Source of the DNA: Sphaerospermopsis sp. SIO1G1
GTDB lineage: Bacteria; Cyanobacteriota; Cyanobacteriia; Cyanobacteriales; Nostocaceae
NCBI GenBank assembly: GCA_010672785.1
Contig: JAAHFX010000004.1
Coordinates: 150,383-214,382 of the forward strand
DNA: 64,000 nt
Direction of reading: 5' to 3'
Shown here: positions 19,442 through 28,315 of the stretch, one piece after another
Position numbering within the stretch: the stretch's first letter is position 1
Layout of the letters: every line of letters starts with the position of its first letter
Made by a program: the position numbers and the translations under genes
Notes under the pieces: model-generated
Told to the model about the DNA's origin: nothing
Databases searched by the model: none
The model's input: only the letters and a program-made list of their open reading frames with translations

Positions 19442-19545
19442 GCCTGCCCTTTTCAGGGGATAAAAAAAAGAGAACATTCCTGATTTCCAACCTCTTGCTT
19501 GAGCTAGAGGTACTGATAACTGATAATTGATAACTGAAATAACTG
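19442..19545. repeat. Dispersed repeat shared with 36410-36504
   Basis: The blocks CTGCCCTTTTCAGGGGATAA, AACATTCCTGATT, CCTCTTGCTTGAGCTAGAGG and TACTGATAACTGATAA occur in the same order near 36.4 kb with scattered differences. It lies in the divergent lgt-coaD promoter region. Confidence 0.6.
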
Positions 19546-19680
19546 CTACGTTCTCGACCTAAATATCATAAGCTGGAATAGGATAGTGAGGTGATAAGAA
19601 GTTAAACTGAAATACTTTTCCAGCATCCTCTAATGACTCTTGTATCGCTATAATTACGTAAAGCAGTTTGACTTATACAA

Positions 19681-20232
19681 ATGATTGCTATTTATCCTGG
19701 TAGTTTCGACCCAATTACCTTGGGCCATCTTGATATTATTAAGCGTGGTAGTCGCCTATTTGAAAAGGTGATAGTGGCTGTTTTACGAAATCCGAATAAA
19801 AAGCCGCTGTTTTCTGTGCAACAAAGACTAGAACAAATTCGTCAAGCCACTAAAAATTTACCTAACGTGGACATAGATAGTTTTGATGGTTTGACGGTGA
19901 ATTATGCCCAAATGCAAAATGCACAGGTTTTATTGCGTGGTTTACGGGCAGTTTCAGACTTTGAAGTTGAGTTACAAATGGCTCATACTAATAAGACTCT
20001 TTCCACTCAAATTGAGACAGTTTTTTTAGCCACATCCAACGAGTATAGTTTTTTAAGTAGTAGTGTGGTAAAAGAGATTGCAAAGTTTGGCGGCTCTGTT
20101 GATCATCTTGTACCCCCACATATTGCTCTGGATATATACAAATGCTACAACCAAAAATCTCCAGTTCTGAACTCAACGACAACCAAAACAATGTCATTCC
20201 CCAAGAAAGTCTCACCGGATCTGGGGGTGTAG
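19681..20232 (+). CDS. coaD: Pantetheine-phosphate adenylyltransferase
   Basis: CoaD makes dephospho-CoA from phosphopantetheine and ATP, the penultimate step of coenzyme A synthesis. The protein has 183 residues. The nucleotidyltransferase signature [16 protein letters not shown] at 5-20 includes the conserved TLGH. The [19 protein letters not shown] segment and SSSVVKEIA near residue 125 complete the active site. The family is usually about 160 residues; here the last ~25 residues read through the start of the next gene, giving a 91-nt overlap. The core enzyme is complete. Confidence 0.95.
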   Translation: MIAIYPGSFDPITLGHLDIIKRGSRLFEKVIVAVLRNPNKKPLFSVQQRLEQIRQATKNLPNVDIDSFDGLTVNYAQMQNAQVLLRGLRAVSDFEVELQMAHTNKTLSTQIETVFLATSNEYSFLSSSVVKEIAKFGGSVDHLVPPHIALDIYKCYNQKSPVLNSTTTKTMSFPKKVSPDLGV

Positions 20233-20810
20233 ATATTTTGCAGGAACTTCATCATTTAGAGGATATTGTTCTTGCTGGGTTACAAGTTCCCTTGATAGGA
20301 CGTACTTTAGTAGATGAAGATAAACTTTTAGAACAGCTTGATTTTGTGCGTGTTTCTCTACCATCAGTGTTTCAAGCGGCGGCTGAGTTACTCCAACAAA
20401 AGGAGGAAATCATGCTGGAAGCGGAAGAATATGGACAACAAGTTGTGGATGCTGCACAGGCTAAAAGGGCGCAAATTTTAGCGGACAACGATATTATTAG
20501 ACAGGCTGAACGGGAGGCAGAACAATTACGCCGTAAGGTACAGTTAGAGTGTGATGCGATGATGCAGGATACCTTGGCGGAAATTGAACGTAAGAAGCAA
20601 GCTTGTTTGCAGGAGTTGGAGGAAATGCGTCAAACTGCTACTGCTCAAGCTCAGGAAATTGAAGATGGTGCAGATAAATATGCTGATAATGTCTTGGGAA
20701 ATATTGAGCAGGATCTTCAGACAATGTTAAGAATTGTTTCTAATGGTCGTTTGCAGTTACGAGGGGAAATACCTAAACAACGTAATTCATCAAATCCTAA
20801 GAAAAAATAA
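20142..20810 (+). CDS. Coiled-coil protein (DivIVA/ATP-synthase-b-like composition)
   Basis: Protein of 222 residues. After about 25 polar residues comes [20 protein letters not shown], then a long charged helix (about 75-200) rich in Glu, Gln, Ala and Arg, with pattern [15 protein letters not shown] and a Lys-rich tail. There is no signal peptide and no catalytic motif. Its ATG lies inside coaD in another frame and no good later start exists before residue ~90, so the overlap is probably real and the two genes are likely translationally coupled. Its role is unknown; it may be a scaffold or division-related protein. Confidence 0.75.
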   Translation: MLQPKISSSELNDNQNNVIPQESLTGSGGVDILQELHHLEDIVLAGLQVPLIGRTLVDEDKLLEQLDFVRVSLPSVFQAAAELLQQKEEIMLEAEEYGQQVVDAAQAKRAQILADNDIIRQAEREAEQLRRKVQLECDAMMQDTLAEIERKKQACLQELEEMRQTATAQAQEIEDGADKYADNVLGNIEQDLQTMLRIVSNGRLQLRGEIPKQRNSSNPKKK

Positions 20811-20873
20811 AAGAATTTTGTTTATCCTCTTGAGGAGTATTTTAATTTTACGTTTATAGCTCAAGTAGATTTC

Positions 20874-21182
20874 ATGGCTAATTTTGGTTTTTTGATTGGA
20901 TGTATTTATGTAGTTTTTTCCATCCTTTTTCCCATTCTCGGCATAATTTCTTTATTTGCTTCCAGAGATGAAACAGATGATTTAATGTTCCTACTTCGTC
21001 TTCTGGAATTAATAATTGTACCTTTAATTATGTTAATTTGTGGGTTTGTATTAGTTTTCCAAGGTTGGCGATTAGATCCTATTATTCAGTTTCAACAATT
21101 ATTATTGTTTGTAATCATAGTTTATTTACTATTTAAAGAAACATTATTAAGTCTTCTGTTCAATAAATTTAAGAATAAATAG
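20874..21182 (+). CDS. Ycf66-like membrane protein
   Basis: Protein of 102 residues with three hydrophobic segments (about 5-28, 43-65 and 73-95). The stretch FQGWRLDPIIQFQQLLLFV matches the signature I associate with the Ycf66 family of cyanobacteria and chloroplasts (FQGWRLDPILQF). Function of Ycf66 is not established. It is 63 bp after the coiled-coil gene and ends at the border of a dispersed repeat. Length is shorter than some Ycf66 proteins, which often have a variable tail. Confidence 0.7.
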   Translation: MANFGFLIGCIYVVFSILFPILGIISLFASRDETDDLMFLLRLLELIIVPLIMLICGFVLVFQGWRLDPIIQFQQLLLFVIIVYLLFKETLLSLLFNKFKNK

Positions 21183-21340
21183 GGTTTGCAGCAAAAAGTT
21201 ATCTGTGTAGACTAGGGATCAGGGATCAGGGAAAAGTTTCAAGAGTTGGTAAGGAAAGAATCTTTACAGAAAGTGCAAGGTTTTTAAGTGCTGATCCTCA
21301 AATATCTGCGAAGGTTTCAGATTTATTCAGCAAACCTTAA
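21181..21340. repeat. Complete dispersed element with GCAGCAAAAAGT-type inverted ends
   Basis: Left end GGGTTTGCAGCAAAAAGTTA, right end TTTATTCAGCAAACCT, core with AGGGATC heptamers, GAGTTGGTAAGG and AGTGCAAGGTTTTTAAG. About 160 bp. It lies between the convergent Ycf66-like and pmbA genes and touches the stop codon of the former. Confidence 0.7.
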
Positions 21341-21357
21341 ATAAAAGATGGGTATTT

Positions 21358-22707
21358 TTACAGGGTATATGTGAAATCTTCTACTAACATTCCCGGAACT
21401 AAACTAGCACCTAATTGGCGGATTTCATAAGTTCCCACTTCAGGAATTATTTCCTGAAAGTTAGTAAAATCAACTAAATTTTCTGCTCCCCAGAAATTAT
21501 ACAAACTTTCATCAAAACGCAAATCTTCAATTGGTGCTACTATTTCCCCATTTTCTACCCAAAAACAAGCATAACGAGTCATTCCTGTAATTCTACCAGT
21601 TTGGCGATCGCTCCAATTCAAATAATGTAAATTAGAAACATATAATCCATTATCTAAACTCGTTAAAATATCTGAAAATGCTAAATTACCACTCTGTATT
21701 TCTGGCGATCGCAATGTTTCTGCACGATTAGCACCATTAGCTATTTTATCATATTCTTTAGCTGTACGGGAATTGACTAAACTATTTACCAAAATACCAT
21801 TTTCTATTAAGGTTAATTGTTCTGGTGCAATTTCTCCTAAATTATTAAACCTTGGAATTAAGCCAGATTTAAAGTTTTCTTTTAAATTAAATTTAGATGA
21901 AAGTTGTTTTTCTTGAACAGATAAAGCAACTAAAGGACTATTTCCTTGTTGTATGGATGCTTCACCAATAGCACCCCTAGATAGCATACTTAATAAGTTA
22001 TTTACAGCAGCAGGAGCAAAGTAGGTTTTATATTTTCCCTTTGTTAATTTTTTAGTTTGACGAGATAATAAATCTAATTTTTCTTTGCTATCTTGAATTT
22101 GATGCAAATAGGCACTTTCATCCCATTTACTTCCTGTAAAACCACCTTTCACTGCTTTCCCTGATTCCAAAATTAAAGAGTAATCTAAATTGAAAGATTC
22201 AGTAGCAAACCAGTTTTTTTGTCCATGAGAATCTCCGTATCCCCTAATCATAATTCCACCAGCATAAATACCAGTAAAATCCAAATTTTCTACAGGTTCT
22301 AAAATGCTATTAATAAAATTATTTGGTGGTAATAATTTTCCTAAATTTATTTCTCTAGTGGTATTAGATCCATTCGGTAAGACTATATAAGGATCAACAG
22401 GTAGCAATTTTATTTCATCTCTTAATTCCTGTAAACATTGATATGTTATTGGCCAATCTAAATCCCAATTTCCGGTAAAAGGAAATTTACAAAAACTACT
22501 GCGTTGATTGAATATTAAAGTTAGTGTAATTGAACCATCAGCTACTATTCCTGTTTGTCTAACTTTACTACAATTAAAGCGTGTAAATTGACTACTTTCA
22601 CTATTGAGTCTGATAGTAAAATGTTCATTCTCTAATTTTTTAGCTAGTAGTGCTTCCAACAATTTATCAAAATTTGTTTCTAATATTGATAGGTCTTCAT
22701 GTTTCAT
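21358..22707 (-). CDS. TldD/PmbA family protein (PmbA/TldE-type subunit)
   Basis: Protein of 449 residues of the C-terminal TldD/PmbA class. It lacks the HExxxH metal motif, as expected for the TldE/PmbA partner. The pattern NLLSMLSRGAIGEA, the ALSVQEKQLSSKF region and the C-terminal TRYACFWVENGEIVAPIEDL fit the family, whose heterodimer with TldD cleaves small peptides and is needed for some modified-peptide maturation. The catalytic partner is encoded just upstream (23557-24993), separated by a Uma2 nuclease gene on the same strand. Start ATG at 22707. Confidence 0.85.
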   Translation of the reverse strand: MKHEDLSILETNFDKLLEALLAKKLENEHFTIRLNSESSQFTRFNCSKVRQTGIVADGSITLTLIFNQRSSFCKFPFTGNWDLDWPITYQCLQELRDEIKLLPVDPYIVLPNGSNTTREINLGKLLPPNNFINSILEPVENLDFTGIYAGGIMIRGYGDSHGQKNWFATESFNLDYSLILESGKAVKGGFTGSKWDESAYLHQIQDSKEKLDLLSRQTKKLTKGKYKTYFAPAAVNNLLSMLSRGAIGEASIQQGNSPLVALSVQEKQLSSKFNLKENFKSGLIPRFNNLGEIAPEQLTLIENGILVNSLVNSRTAKEYDKIANGANRAETLRSPEIQSGNLAFSDILTSLDNGLYVSNLHYLNWSDRQTGRITGMTRYACFWVENGEIVAPIEDLRFDESLYNFWGAENLVDFTNFQEIIPEVGTYEIRQLGASLVPGMLVEDFTYTL

Positions 22708-22717
22708 GATTTATTGA

Positions 22718-23461
22718 TTAAATGGTATCTGGATCAATATTTAATTCTCGCAATTTAGCTGCTAAACGTTCAGCTTTCTGCGCTTCCATTTCTGCTCGTT
22801 GGGATTCAATTTTTGCTCGTTGAGCTTCAATTTTTGCTCGTTGGGATTCAAGTTCTGCACTTTCTTCAGGAGTAGGAATTAATTCATCTTCAGTAGTAAA
22901 ATACCTTAATAATCCTTCCTGAATACCTAAATATAAACCTAACTGTTCACTCCATAAATGACCTTTTTCATTTGGTTCTATTGGTTGATATTTTCCATTG
23001 GTTAAATAAAAACCTGCAAATTCTAAACTATAAGGATCAAACCAAAAATAATCAGGTGTACGGAAGGTATTTTGGTAAAGTTCTTTTTTATATTCTTTAT
23101 CTGTGTTCGCGGTACTTGGTGACACAATTTCTATAATTACATTGGGATATTTACCGTTTTCTTCCCACACTACCCAACTTTTTCTAGTTTTACGCTCTGT
23201 TCCTAAAACTACAAAGAAATCTGGGCCTCGGAAATCTTCTGATTTTTTCTGGTGGGGGCTATAATAAATAGTTAAATTTCCCGCTGCATAGAAATCTGTT
23301 CTATCTTTCCATAACCATTCTAGACATTTAAATAGTAAAATTATTTGTCTGAGATGCAGTTCTGTTTCCACTGGGGGTTCATCACTATATAAATCACCTG
23401 GAGGGAATATCACATCTGTGGAGATGTCTTCTATTTGTTGTTGTGCTTGTGCAATGATCAT
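22718..23461 (-). CDS. Uma2-family (DUF820) endonuclease-like protein
   Basis: Protein of 247 residues. The Uma2 fold is seen in the order GPDFFVVLG, then WVVWEENGKYPNVIIEIVSPST and YKKELYQNTFRTPDYFWFDP, which hold the Asp, Glu and Lys of a PD-(D/E)XK-like site. The C-terminal 50 residues are a run of AQRAKIE/SQRAEME-type repeats forming a coiled coil. Biological role is unknown; the family is greatly expanded in cyanobacteria. It is inserted between tldD and pmbA and ends 10 bp before the pmbA start, so all three probably share a transcript. Confidence 0.85.
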   Translation of the reverse strand: MIIAQAQQQIEDISTDVIFPPGDLYSDEPPVETELHLRQIILLFKCLEWLWKDRTDFYAAGNLTIYYSPHQKKSEDFRGPDFFVVLGTERKTRKSWVVWEENGKYPNVIIEIVSPSTANTDKEYKKELYQNTFRTPDYFWFDPYSLEFAGFYLTNGKYQPIEPNEKGHLWSEQLGLYLGIQEGLLRYFTTEDELIPTPEESAELESQRAKIEAQRAKIESQRAEMEAQKAERLAAKLRELNIDPDTI

Positions 23462-23556
23462 ATTGATATGGCATCAAGTATTTATTATTTTGATTCTAGC
23501 ATTTAGTTCCAAGATTTCAAATTTAACTTTTCTTGATTGATCAAAAGGGATGACTT

Positions 23557-24993
23557 TTAACCACCACCAAAAACTTCCACATTTGCAAATACACAAACTG
23601 GTGAACCATGTCCTACACAAATTGCTTGATTTGGTTCTCCTTTACCACAAAATGGAGTACCATACATTTGCCAGTTTGCTTCATTTCCTATCTTAATTAA
23701 ACTATGCCAAAATTGTGGAGTTATGGCTCTATAATTTGGATTTTTCAAGGTCTTTGTCAGTTTACCATTTTCAATTAATTTTGCATATTCACAACCAAAT
23801 TGAAATTTATGACGGCGATCATCAATTGACCAAGAACGGTTAGATTCCATATAAACTCCATGTTCTATATCAGCAATTAAATCATCAAAATTAGTATTTC
23901 CTGGTTCTAAATTTAAGTTAGCCATTCTATCAATTGGTGGCCTATTCCAAGAAGAAGCACGCGCACAAGCAACTCCTGGTAAACCGGAGCGAGATTGACT
24001 GTCTAAACTACCTAAACCTCTGAGTAAAATTCCATCTTTGATGAGATATTCTTTAGTTGCTTTTGCACCAGTATCGTCAAAACTATAACTAGCCAATTCA
24101 CCTTCAATAGTAGGATCAAAAGTGATATTCATTAAAGGTGAACCATATTCTAATTTACCAAAATCTTCTGGTTGAACAAAACTACCTCCAGCATAGTTGC
24201 GTTCATCTCCTAAAATGCGGTCAATTTCTAATGGATGTCCTACACTTTCGTGAATTTGTAACATCATTTGATCTGGTGCTAAAACCAAATTTGTACAAGT
24301 ATCTGGACATTCTGATGCTGTTAATAATTCTAATCCTTCTTCGGCAACTTGTTGTACTTGATGCCAGAGGTTATCTGATTTTAATAATTCCCATCCACCT
24401 TGATAAAATTGGGCGTACATTCCGTTATTTGTGCGCTGTTGTACAATTTCACCATCTTGGGCAATGACACTGAAACGTTTTCCTAATAAAATGATTTTTT
24501 GATAAACTTCTGAACCGTTACTGCTGACAAACCAGGTTTCTTGTTCTGTGGTGTTAATATCAGCGGTGGTTTGGACTATCTTATCGCTAATTTTGAGATG
24601 GTGACAAATTCTAATTAATATATCATTAATTTCTCCTGGACTAATGGTATTCAAAGTTTCCAAAAAGGGTGAATTATATTCACCAACTACTTTAGATCGC
24701 TGATTTTTACTAAAGGGATAAATACAATATTTACTTGCTATTATTGCTTGTTGATAAGCAAGTTGAGCAGCATTTTGTAGTGATGATAATGTGAAGGAGT
24801 TGGTTGCAGCATATCCTAAACTACCATCAAACATTACCTCTACCATCGCACCCATTGTCAATGATTTACCATTACTTTTGGGTAAAGCATCACGGACTAA
24901 ATGGTTTCTTGATGTTTCTTTAACTACGCGAATACCAATCCATTCGGCAGGAATATTAAAATTAGAAATTGCAGTTGTTAGTTCTTTCCACAT
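23557..24993 (-). CDS. tldD: TldD-type metalloprotease subunit
   Basis: Catalytic subunit of the TldD/TldE peptidase. About 478 residues from the ATG at 24993; a TTG at 25005 would add four residues. The metal motif HESVGH (HExxxH) lies near residues 248-253 in QMMLQIHESVGHPLEIDR, followed by the typical GDERNYAGGSFV. The C-terminal cysteine/glycine-rich CGKGEPNQAICVGHGSP is also a family feature. The partner pmbA lies downstream beyond a Uma2 gene. It probably degrades unfolded or modified peptides in the cytoplasm. Confidence 0.92.
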   Translation of the reverse strand: MWKELTTAISNFNIPAEWIGIRVVKETSRNHLVRDALPKSNGKSLTMGAMVEVMFDGSLGYAATNSFTLSSLQNAAQLAYQQAIIASKYCIYPFSKNQRSKVVGEYNSPFLETLNTISPGEINDILIRICHHLKISDKIVQTTADINTTEQETWFVSSNGSEVYQKIILLGKRFSVIAQDGEIVQQRTNNGMYAQFYQGGWELLKSDNLWHQVQQVAEEGLELLTASECPDTCTNLVLAPDQMMLQIHESVGHPLEIDRILGDERNYAGGSFVQPEDFGKLEYGSPLMNITFDPTIEGELASYSFDDTGAKATKEYLIKDGILLRGLGSLDSQSRSGLPGVACARASSWNRPPIDRMANLNLEPGNTNFDDLIADIEHGVYMESNRSWSIDDRRHKFQFGCEYAKLIENGKLTKTLKNPNYRAITPQFWHSLIKIGNEANWQMYGTPFCGKGEPNQAICVGHGSPVCVFANVEVFGGG

Positions 24994-25148
24994 ATTGATA
25001 ATCAAGAGACATTAATGAAGAGATCCAAATATAGAATATAGGGAGAAAACCAGGTATTTTATGGTTGATAAATCATTGTTTGAGTATTTTTATGGATCTA
25101 TCTGTAGTTAGTTATTCTAATGAATGAAAATATTTTAACTGACAATTT

Positions 25149-26228
25149 TCAATTGTTGGTTTCTGCGATAGATGATTTATGTTGAGCTAACATTTTCGGA
25201 CGTAAATACAGGTTTTCTATTAATACTGCTACACCTGCTACCCAAGGGGGAACGATGACAGCGCCAATGATACCTAAAACTTGTGTTCCTCCTAACACTG
25301 CTAAAAGTTGATACAACGGATGCACTCGCACGGATGAACCGACTAATAAGGGATCTAATACATAAGTTTCAATGTTTTGAATGATTACGAATAATAGTAA
25401 CACCCATAAAACAGTAAATCCACCTTGGGAAATGGCAACAATTAATGCTGGTATTGCGCCTAATACGGGGCCAATGAAGGGGATCAGGTTAGTAAACCCC
25501 GCAATTACACCTAATGCTAAAGCAAATTCTGATAGTCCTAAAATACTTAAACTCAGGGTAATAACTACGCCTAAAATGGCAGATACTAAAACTCTACCTT
25601 GGACGTAACCGCCCATTCTACGAGAGATTGGCAATACTTGAGCCGCTAAACGTTTATCCCACGGTTGAGGGAATAATTGTGTTAAACCTTGGACTAAATT
25701 TTTACTTCCAGCTACCATATAACCGGAAATTACTAAGGCTAAAATCAGGTTGATGACACCTCCGAGAATGCCACGAGTGAGGCCAAATGATCTTAAAAGT
25801 AGCTGTTGACTAGAACGTAATGCCCATTTAATAATTGATTGAATATCTAAAAACTGCTCTATTGTTTCTACTTGGGTGATTCCCATGCGTAAAGCTAGGT
25901 TTTCTGAGACTATACGCAAGTCTTCTAAGTAAATTGGTAATTTTCTACTCAGTCTTTGAATTTGCTCGGAGACTGAGGGGCCGATAATTAAACCTGCTCC
26001 AATAAGTCCAGCAATTAAACCGATATATACAACTATCACACCTAACCAGCGGGGAATACGTAATTTTTCTGCCCAAGTGACTGTGGGTGCGATCGCGGCT
26101 GCTAAAACTACAGCTATCATTAATGTTACTAACAGATTACGTAATTGCCACATCAGAACTATTACAGAAACAATGGCAACAATCAATAGCAATTCTACAA
26201 TGGTAATAGATTTACGCTTTTCTATCAT
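25149..26228 (-). CDS. AI-2E family transporter (permease-like)
   Basis: Membrane protein of 359 residues with about eight helices. The family core GVIAGFTNLIPFIGPVLGAI is present near residue 240, with paired helices at the N-terminus (about 10-45 and 58-85). Members have been linked to autoinducer-2 export, Na+/H+ antiport or general efflux; the substrate here is unknown. The start codon abuts an array of GGTGATT/GGTGACT heptamers, so its promoter would have to lie in or beyond that repeat. Confidence 0.88.
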   Translation of the reverse strand: MIEKRKSITIVELLLIVAIVSVIVLMWQLRNLLVTLMIAVVLAAAIAPTVTWAEKLRIPRWLGVIVVYIGLIAGLIGAGLIIGPSVSEQIQRLSRKLPIYLEDLRIVSENLALRMGITQVETIEQFLDIQSIIKWALRSSQQLLLRSFGLTRGILGGVINLILALVISGYMVAGSKNLVQGLTQLFPQPWDKRLAAQVLPISRRMGGYVQGRVLVSAILGVVITLSLSILGLSEFALALGVIAGFTNLIPFIGPVLGAIPALIVAISQGGFTVLWVLLLFVIIQNIETYVLDPLLVGSSVRVHPLYQLLAVLGGTQVLGIIGAVIVPPWVAGVAVLIENLYLRPKMLAQHKSSIAETNN

Positions 26229-26286
26229 GTTTGGTGATTGGTGACTGGTGATTGGTGACTGGTGATTGGTGACTGGTGATTGGTTA
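26229..26286. repeat. Heptamer array GGTGATT/GGTGACT
   Basis: About eight 7-bp units, alternating between the ATT and ACT forms, lie directly upstream of the transporter start. This is the short tandemly repeated repetitive (STRR) type known from heterocystous cyanobacteria. Confidence 0.9.
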
Positions 26287-26324
26287 GTAGTTAATACACC
26301 AATTTTCCTATAAAGGTGCGTGAA

Positions 26325-26389
26325 AGATCCCCGACTTATTTTATTAACCTCTTGGTAAATTATAAATCTAATGTAGAAGTCGGGGATCT
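26325..26389. repeat. Long inverted repeat AGATCCCCGACTT / AAGTCGGGGATCT
   Basis: Perfect 13-bp arms lie 39 bp apart, at the 3' side of the cysS remnant. Similar arms occur at 32894-32954 (ATCCCCGAATTCT) and loosely near 33860. It may act as a terminator or may be a mobile palindrome. Confidence 0.65.
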
Positions 26390-26395
26390 AGGATA

Positions 26396-27053
26396 TTATT
26401 CTTTGCTATCAATTAATTCAATACCTTGGGCTTTTAATTCATCTCTAATTCTATCAGATTCGGCAAAATTTTTAACTTTTCTTGCTCCTTATCTTTTCTG
26501 AATTAATTCCTCAATTTCTGCATCTGTTAAACCATTATTTGTGGTTATTTCTGATTCTGGTTGAGCAGTTAAACCTAAAACCTCTGCTAATGTAACTAAG
26601 GTTTGCCATTGTTTAAATAATTCATCTGAGTGAGTTGCTGTTTTTCCTTGATAAACAATAATATTTCCTTCTTTTCTCAGTTTTTTAGCAATTTCAAAAA
26701 TTACAACTAAACCACCAGGAAAATCAAAATCATTGTTGATTACTGTAGTGAATTTCTCAACTTCTGATTGATCAATCTTAGCTGTATCTAATTCAATATT
26801 TTCCCAACCAAATTTTTGATCATGATGATGTGCAAATAACAAAATCCATAAAATTTTGGATATAGCGGACATCATAACCAATAAATTCTAGATACTGTCG
26901 CACTACATCCCAAACAATACAAGCTCTAGCATGACCCAAATGGCAATAATCGTAAACCGTCACACCACAATAATACATTTTCACCTTACCAGGTTCGACG
27001 GTTGTAAATTCTTTTTGACGACGTGTGAGAGTATTATAAGTAGATAGGGTCAT
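26396..27053 (-). pseudogene. cysS: Cysteinyl-tRNA synthetase pseudogene with internal deletion
   Basis: The N-terminal ~68 codons from ATG 27053 are recognisable CysS ([20 protein letters not shown], ending RYIQNF). The frame is then lost near 26845. The next frame resumes with the C-terminal anticodon-side domain (NNDFDFPGGLVVIFEIAKKL; LVTLAEVLGL). A TAA at 26489-26491 interrupts what should be a glutamine-type codon, and the same frame continues to the normal end (KNFAESDRIRDELKAQGI...LIDSKE) at 26396. Roughly half of the gene, including most of the catalytic core, is missing. A functional cysS must exist elsewhere. Confidence 0.9.
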
Positions 27054-27195
27054 AATAGAGAAGTAGAACAATCTAACAATCAGCAATCATAACCCAATAG
27101 TATCTGAAAATCTATCATTACTTGTATTGCTCAAGTTGGGATTTTGGGTGTAAATTATAGATAATCGTATTCATTATAAATAGGTAGGTAAATTC

Positions 27196-27813
27196 ATGAT
27201 GCAAACATTACCCACCCCGAAAACGGTAACTTATGCAGAGTTTGTGGAATGCAAGCCAGAAAATAAAAGATGTGAATTACACAATGGAGTAGTTTTTGAA
27301 ATGAATCAACCGTTAGGCGATCATGAAGATATTACAAGTTTTGCTGCTGAAAGAATTACCGCTGAATATCTGCGCTTAAATTTACCCTACCGTATTCCTA
27401 AAACTGTTTTAGTTAAAACTCCAGAAAACGAATCTGCTTATTCACCTGATGTTTTAGTTTTAAATCGTAGTAATTTAAGCAACGAACCTTTATGGAAAAA
27501 ATATTCCACAGTCACTCAACCAGAGTCAATTCCTTTAGTTATTGAAGTTGTGAGTACAAATTGGCGTGTTGATTATTTAACCAAAGTGAAAGACTATGAA
27601 GAAATTGGTATTTCTGAATATTGGATAGTTGATTATTTAGGTTTAGGTGGAACACCCTATATTGGTAATCCCAAAAAACCAACTATTTCTATTTATAATT
27701 TAGTAAATGGAGAATATGAAGTTAAGCAATTTAGAGGCGATGAAATTATAACTTCAGCTACATTTCCAGAATTAGAATTAACTGCTAATCAGATGTTTAA
27801 TGCTGGGATATAG
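27196..27813 (+). CDS. Uma2-family (DUF820) endonuclease-like protein
   Basis: Protein of 205 residues. The family order is intact: TYAEFVECKPENKRCELHNG at the N-terminus, YSPDVLVLN with the metal-binding Asp, SIPLVIEVVSTNWRVDYLTK, then the lysine-bearing KDYEEIGISEYWIVDYLG. It is about 70 codons shorter than the copy at 22718 because it lacks the coiled-coil tail. ATGs at 27196 and 27199 are both possible; the sequence TAGGTAGG lies about 10 bp upstream. Its function is unknown; it is one of three Uma2 genes in this window. Confidence 0.88.
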   Translation: MMQTLPTPKTVTYAEFVECKPENKRCELHNGVVFEMNQPLGDHEDITSFAAERITAEYLRLNLPYRIPKTVLVKTPENESAYSPDVLVLNRSNLSNEPLWKKYSTVTQPESIPLVIEVVSTNWRVDYLTKVKDYEEIGISEYWIVDYLGLGGTPYIGNPKKPTISIYNLVNGEYEVKQFRGDEIITSATFPELELTANQMFNAGI

Positions 27814-27925
27814 TAACTCCTATTTACATGATTTATCACCTTGGGATAGGAGTTCTGTGAATTGGTTTTTTTTGGATTTAAACTTCATTTTTATTTACTA
27901 AGTGGCCAAACTTATGAATACATTC

Positions 27926-28015
27926 AGGACTTACCTAAAATATACTTAAAATACTGTCATTACGACGTAAGCAAGTAATCTCAAACCTCAAAGTTTCATT
28001 AAAATACGTAAATTC
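27926..28015. mobile_element. Degenerate MITE, AGGACTTACGCA family
   Basis: Left end AGGACTTACCTAAAATA, core ATACTGTCATTACGACGTAAG and AATCTCAAACC, right end AAAATACGTAAATTCT. It is an older copy of the type at 32745. The remainder of the 500-bp gap to 28315 is AT-rich and holds a further AGGACTTATGCA end near 28038 but no gene. Confidence 0.6.
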
Positions 28016-28315
28016 TAATGTTATTGGTGTTACTCCAGGACTTATGCACAGAATTTACCAATGATAGTACAAGGTGATATCAGTTATGGAATAGGAGGAA
28101 AGTGTAAGGTTTTAAATTTGTAAGATATTTAACTTGCATATTTTTGATGAAATAGAAAAACAATCAACTCACATTTTACACAATAAGCTACTTTGCATTT
28201 ATTACGCTTTACTACAATTAGTGTCTAAGGTTAGACTTAAATACAAAAAACGTATAATTATGTACAAAAACGTTAAATATAATTATTACACCATAACTCA
28301 ACAGTCAACTAAATA

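Noticed and set aside
28220..28315. Zur box or riboswitch upstream of the CobW-like gene
   Set aside because: AT-rich but no clear TGATAAT-type dyad or structured aptamer could be identified by eye.
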